Below, one piece after another: positions 5,411 to 7,606 of a stretch of 7,606 bases of DNA. Under the pieces are notes generated by a model that did not search any database, was not told the origin of the DNA, and was given only the letters and a program-made list of their open reading frames with translations. The stretch is from Lachnospiraceae bacterium (GTDB lineage: Bacteria > Bacillota > Clostridia > Lachnospirales > Lachnospiraceae). A program made the translations under genes and the position numbers. The DNA lies in NCBI GenBank assembly GCA_024699395.1, contig JAILPU010000170.1, forward strand, positions 1 through 7,606, in the 5' to 3' direction. Each line of letters opens with the position of its first letter. Position 1 is the first letter of the stretch.

Positions 5411-7093
5411 ATGAATTATAGACAAAACTCGCCTTATGACATGGAATCCGCCATAAACGGATTCAATAATCTTTTTGATGAAACCATTAGCGTCGGCATG
5501 GATATGGCCGCCGATCTTGAAAAAATCAAAGCACTGGACAGACTTCATTCAGATAAAGAAACTGTGTTTGTGGATTGTTATGGCTGTGAAAAGCTCTTTG
5601 TCGATTTCTTTGTCAATCAAGACATGGAAGAAGATTTTCCCATTATAGCAAGGGACTTCTTAATACATGAACTCGCAAATACCGCAACAAATGAGGATAT
5701 TGCATACTTTAACATGGATAGCGGAGATGATTGGCCGGAGTCTTTATTCAGTAGATATATTATGGGGCTCATGATCAATGCCGTTAACAGTGGAAGTGAG
5801 TACACTAAAGCCCTTATCCTTCATCTTTACAAGACCTATTACAAAAAGGAATATAAAAGTCTCAAAAGATTCAGTACTATCAGCGCCAGAGAGATAGATT
5901 CATTGGCTCACTCGCAGGAGAGTCCTTATCTTCAGATCCCCAACATGGCAAGAATCCTCTACATGTCAAAGCTTTCCGGCATTAAACTTAAGGATGACTG
6001 TCGTTATGTTTATGATTTTCTTTCGGGTTATGTCGACCACATCGACAAACCGGGCCACTCATTCGCAAATGAAGTTGAGGAGGAATACAAAGCATCCGTC
6101 GATGAAATAAATGAGCGTTTCGACATAAACCGACTCTACACAATTTACGATAAAACCAAGCGTTTTTTGGGTAACTCCCTTCAATGGCTGGGATACAACC
6201 CTAATTATGTAGATTGGTGCGATGCTAATTATTATGAAATTGTAGACTGGCTTGCAATCACACTTTCCATCTTAAAGAAGACATACCCTCACAAGTCCAA
6301 GGAATATTCTGCTGAGGAGCTAGTTGTTTATTCGCTTATTATTCAGGCTGCAAGCGCGGCAACCTCTAATCAGGATTCGATGATAACCCTGCTTCGGATG
6401 TTAACCTACGGCAGAAAAAGCAGTGGTATCCTTGAAGATGTCCCGTCCTTATTTAACCCCGAAGACGTCAAAGTAAAAGAAGAGCATTCCGTTAAACCAA
6501 GCAATGAACCGGAACGCAACGAATCCAAAGAACAAAAAGCTGAAGAAATGCCGGTATATAGCGAACAGTGCCTTTTGGAGGAAATAGAGACTCTTCGCAG
6601 AAAAGTTCATAAGCTTTCAAACGACAACAGCATTCTCAGATCAGACCTTTCTGATAAAAAGAATGTTGACGCAGAAAACAAAACCATAAAAACACAAATG
6701 GAATGCTATAAACGAGAGCTTGCAGCTCTTAGGGAGTATGTCTATAACCTCACTGAAAGTGAAAATGCGGAAAATACTGAGTCTATAAAAGAAATGAAGG
6801 AAAAAATAGCCGATAAACGGATCATAATTATCGGCGGACATATCAAATGGGTGTCAAAACTAAAAAAGGAATTTCCCAAATGGGAATATATCAATCCTGA
6901 TGCAAGCGGAACTACAGCAGTATCTATAGTCAACAACGCCGAAATGGTATATTTCTTCACTGATTTAATAAGCCATTCCAGGTACAATCAGTTCATGAAT
7001 ACGGTCCAGACACGAAAGATCAGGTTTGGATATATCCATGGAGTAAACATAGATAACAATATTCGTGATATATATAGGGATTTCTCAAAATAA
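5411..7093 (+). CDS. Coiled-coil protein with C-terminal DUF2325-like domain
   Basis: The 560-residue protein has three parts. Residues 1-360 are largely helical and belong to no family I recognise. A charged linker (about 361-380) leads to a coiled coil (about 388-450, Leu/Glu/Lys heptads). The C-terminal domain (about 468-560) begins with the beta strand IIIIGGH (471-477), continues with a helix, a second strand and AEMVYFFTDLISHSRYN, and ends with a further strand and helix. This is the DUF2325 pattern, a small Rossmann/receiver-like fold of unknown biochemical role. The gene has its own promoter and follows a strong terminator, so it is a separate unit. The start codon has no Shine-Dalgarno sequence: the preceding bases are A-rich (ATAAATCAAAACGT). 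The next ATG (codon 11) has none either. It may be a nucleotide- or ligand-sensing oligomer, but that is inference. Confidence 0.78.
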   Translation: MNYRQNSPYDMESAINGFNNLFDETISVGMDMAADLEKIKALDRLHSDKETVFVDCYGCEKLFVDFFVNQDMEEDFPIIARDFLIHELANTATNEDIAYFNMDSGDDWPESLFSRYIMGLMINAVNSGSEYTKALILHLYKTYYKKEYKSLKRFSTISAREIDSLAHSQESPYLQIPNMARILYMSKLSGIKLKDDCRYVYDFLSGYVDHIDKPGHSFANEVEEEYKASVDEINERFDINRLYTIYDKTKRFLGNSLQWLGYNPNYVDWCDANYYEIVDWLAITLSILKKTYPHKSKEYSAEELVVYSLIIQAASAATSNQDSMITLLRMLTYGRKSSGILEDVPSLFNPEDVKVKEEHSVKPSNEPERNESKEQKAEEMPVYSEQCLLEEIETLRRKVHKLSNDNSILRSDLSDKKNVDAENKTIKTQMECYKRELAALREYVYNLTESENAENTESIKEMKEKIADKRIIIIGGHIKWVSKLKKEFPKWEYINPDASGTTAVSIVNNAEMVYFFTDLISHSRYNQFMNTVQTRKIRFGYIHGVNIDNNIRDIYRDFSK

Positions 7094-7108
7094 AATGCGT
7101 GGAAAAAC

Positions 7109-7318
7109 ATGGGTTTAGCAAAATCTGATAAGATAATGGAAGAGTACAAACAAATATATGAAAAGATATTTAAAACCATGTATCCGGCTAAGAACAGTAC
7201 AGGGTTTCCTGAAAGAAATCTTTCTGCCAATTATTCCAAAGCATATGAAACTGTTAACACAAATGCGATAACATGGTTTGAATTTCAATTTGGCCCCAAA
7301 AACAAGGGAGGGAAGAGT
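7109..7318 (+). pseudogene. 5' fragment of a gene (possible nuclease N-terminus), fused in frame to the next gene
   Basis: An ATG at 7109, with a weak GGAAA site 4-8 nt before it, opens about 70 codons that look protein-coding. The segment GFPERNLSANYSKAYE followed by AITWFEFQFG resembles, from memory, the start of PD-(D/E)XK-type nuclease families in which a Glu helix precedes the catalytic strands. The D and ExK residues expected further on are absent because the frame runs straight into another gene's ribosome binding site and signal peptide. I read it as a truncated remnant. Alternatives are a genuine N-terminal extension of the downstream protein or a short real gene read through. Confidence 0.4.
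7304..7312 (+). promoter_or_regulatory. Strong ribosome binding site deciding the start at 7319
   Basis: AAGGGAGGG lies 6 nt before the ATG at 7319, much stronger than the site before the ATG at 7109. A signal peptide starts exactly at 7319, which supports that start. Confidence 0.75.
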
Positions 7319-7606
7319 ATGTTAAAAAAAATGGTTGTTTTAATATTGTTGTTATGCTGTTTCTTTTATCCAAATGCAAGAACGTTGGCATCAACTGTTG
7401 ATCCATCTCAGACAGAAAATGTTTCAGACTCCATAACAGATGATCAATCAAAACCTAATTATGAGATTTCATTATTAATTGACCATCCATATGTTTATGC
7501 TGTTTCTGAAAATTCCGGAACAATACATGGTGACATTAGTTGTAGTTTTAAACAATATGATCATGTGGATTATAGATATAATATAACGCTTGGATTTTGT
7601 ATTGGT
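7319..7606 (+). CDS. Secreted protein, N-terminal part only
   Basis: The frame is open to the window edge, so only the first 96 codons are seen. The start MLKKMVVLILLLCCFF is a classic signal peptide: Lys-Lys followed by a hydrophobic core, with a likely cleavage after RTLAS (about residue 25). Two cysteines occur in the core, but no clear lipobox follows. The mature part begins with a Ser/Thr/Asp-rich stretch and then a beta-rich sequence (about 45-96) that resembles no family I can name. It is probably an exported or cell-surface protein. It is unlike the preceding genes in type, and its upstream frame carries a fragment of another gene, which points to a junction between DNA of different origin. 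Confidence 0.7.
   Translation, partial: MLKKMVVLILLLCCFFYPNARTLASTVDPSQTENVSDSITDDQSKPNYEISLLIDHPYVYAVSENSGTIHGDISCSFKQYDHVDYRYNITLGFCIG

Noticed and set aside
7095..7118. Eight-codon frame starting at the ATG at 7095
   Set aside because: Too short, no ribosome binding site, and its end overlaps the next frame.
6641..7451. Minus-strand frames opposite the DUF2325-like gene and the right end
   Set aside because: They mirror + strand coding sequence, with no start signals or recognisable products.
1..7606. CRISPR arrays, tRNA or rRNA genes, complete insertion sequences
   Set aside because: No regularly spaced repeats, no tRNA-like cloverleaf or rRNA sequence, and no transposase or terminal inverted repeats were seen.

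Overview
The window is probably from a low-GC Firmicute, most likely a Clostridia/Lachnospiraceae-type bacterium. The evidence is AT-rich coding sequence, frequent AGA/AGG/ATA codons, strong AAAGGAG-type ribosome binding sites, and tightly packed genes all on the + strand. It looks like accessory DNA, such as an integrative element, plasmid or phage-like island. No integrase, relaxase, replication gene, tRNA, rRNA, CRISPR array or complete insertion sequence is visible.

Region 1 (1-5336) is one six-gene transcription unit. It is preceded by a terminator-like hairpin (3-34) and an unusual repeat-containing leader, and closed by a strong intrinsic terminator (5293-5336). The genes in order are: (1) a 564-residue protein with a JAMM/JAB isopeptidase domain at its C-terminus (PRTRC protein A type) behind several beta-rich, possibly ubiquitin-like segments; (2) a Rad52/Sak-like single-strand-annealing protein; (3) a 162-residue protein of unknown family; (4) a ThiF/MoeB/E1-like adenylyltransferase; (5) a three-helix membrane protein with a very basic tail; (6) a 351-residue protein of unknown family. 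E1-like and JAB enzymes beside possible Ub-like segments indicate a bacterial ubiquitin-like conjugation/deconjugation cassette related to PRTRC systems. The DNA-annealing gene between them suggests that the modification system works on, or with, DNA recombination. No E2-like protein can be recognised; gene 3 is the positional candidate.

Several RNA structures in this unit look regulatory. A 9-bp hairpin sits exactly between a strong Shine-Dalgarno sequence and the gene-6 start, and would bring them to normal spacing. A terminator-like hairpin with six T's lies inside the 3' end of the E1 gene. The leader carries a near-direct repeat whose arms can pair in alternative ways.

Region 2 (5338-7093) is a separate transcription unit. 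Its promoter (TTGTTC, 17 bp, TATAAT) abuts the previous terminator. It drives a 560-residue protein with a large unrecognised N-terminal region, a coiled coil and a C-terminal DUF2325-like Rossmann domain. Its start codon has no Shine-Dalgarno sequence.

Region 3 (7094-7606) holds about 70 codons that look like the N-terminus of a gene. They run in frame and without a stop into a gene with its own strong ribosome binding site and signal peptide, which continues past the window edge. This looks like a recombination or deletion junction.
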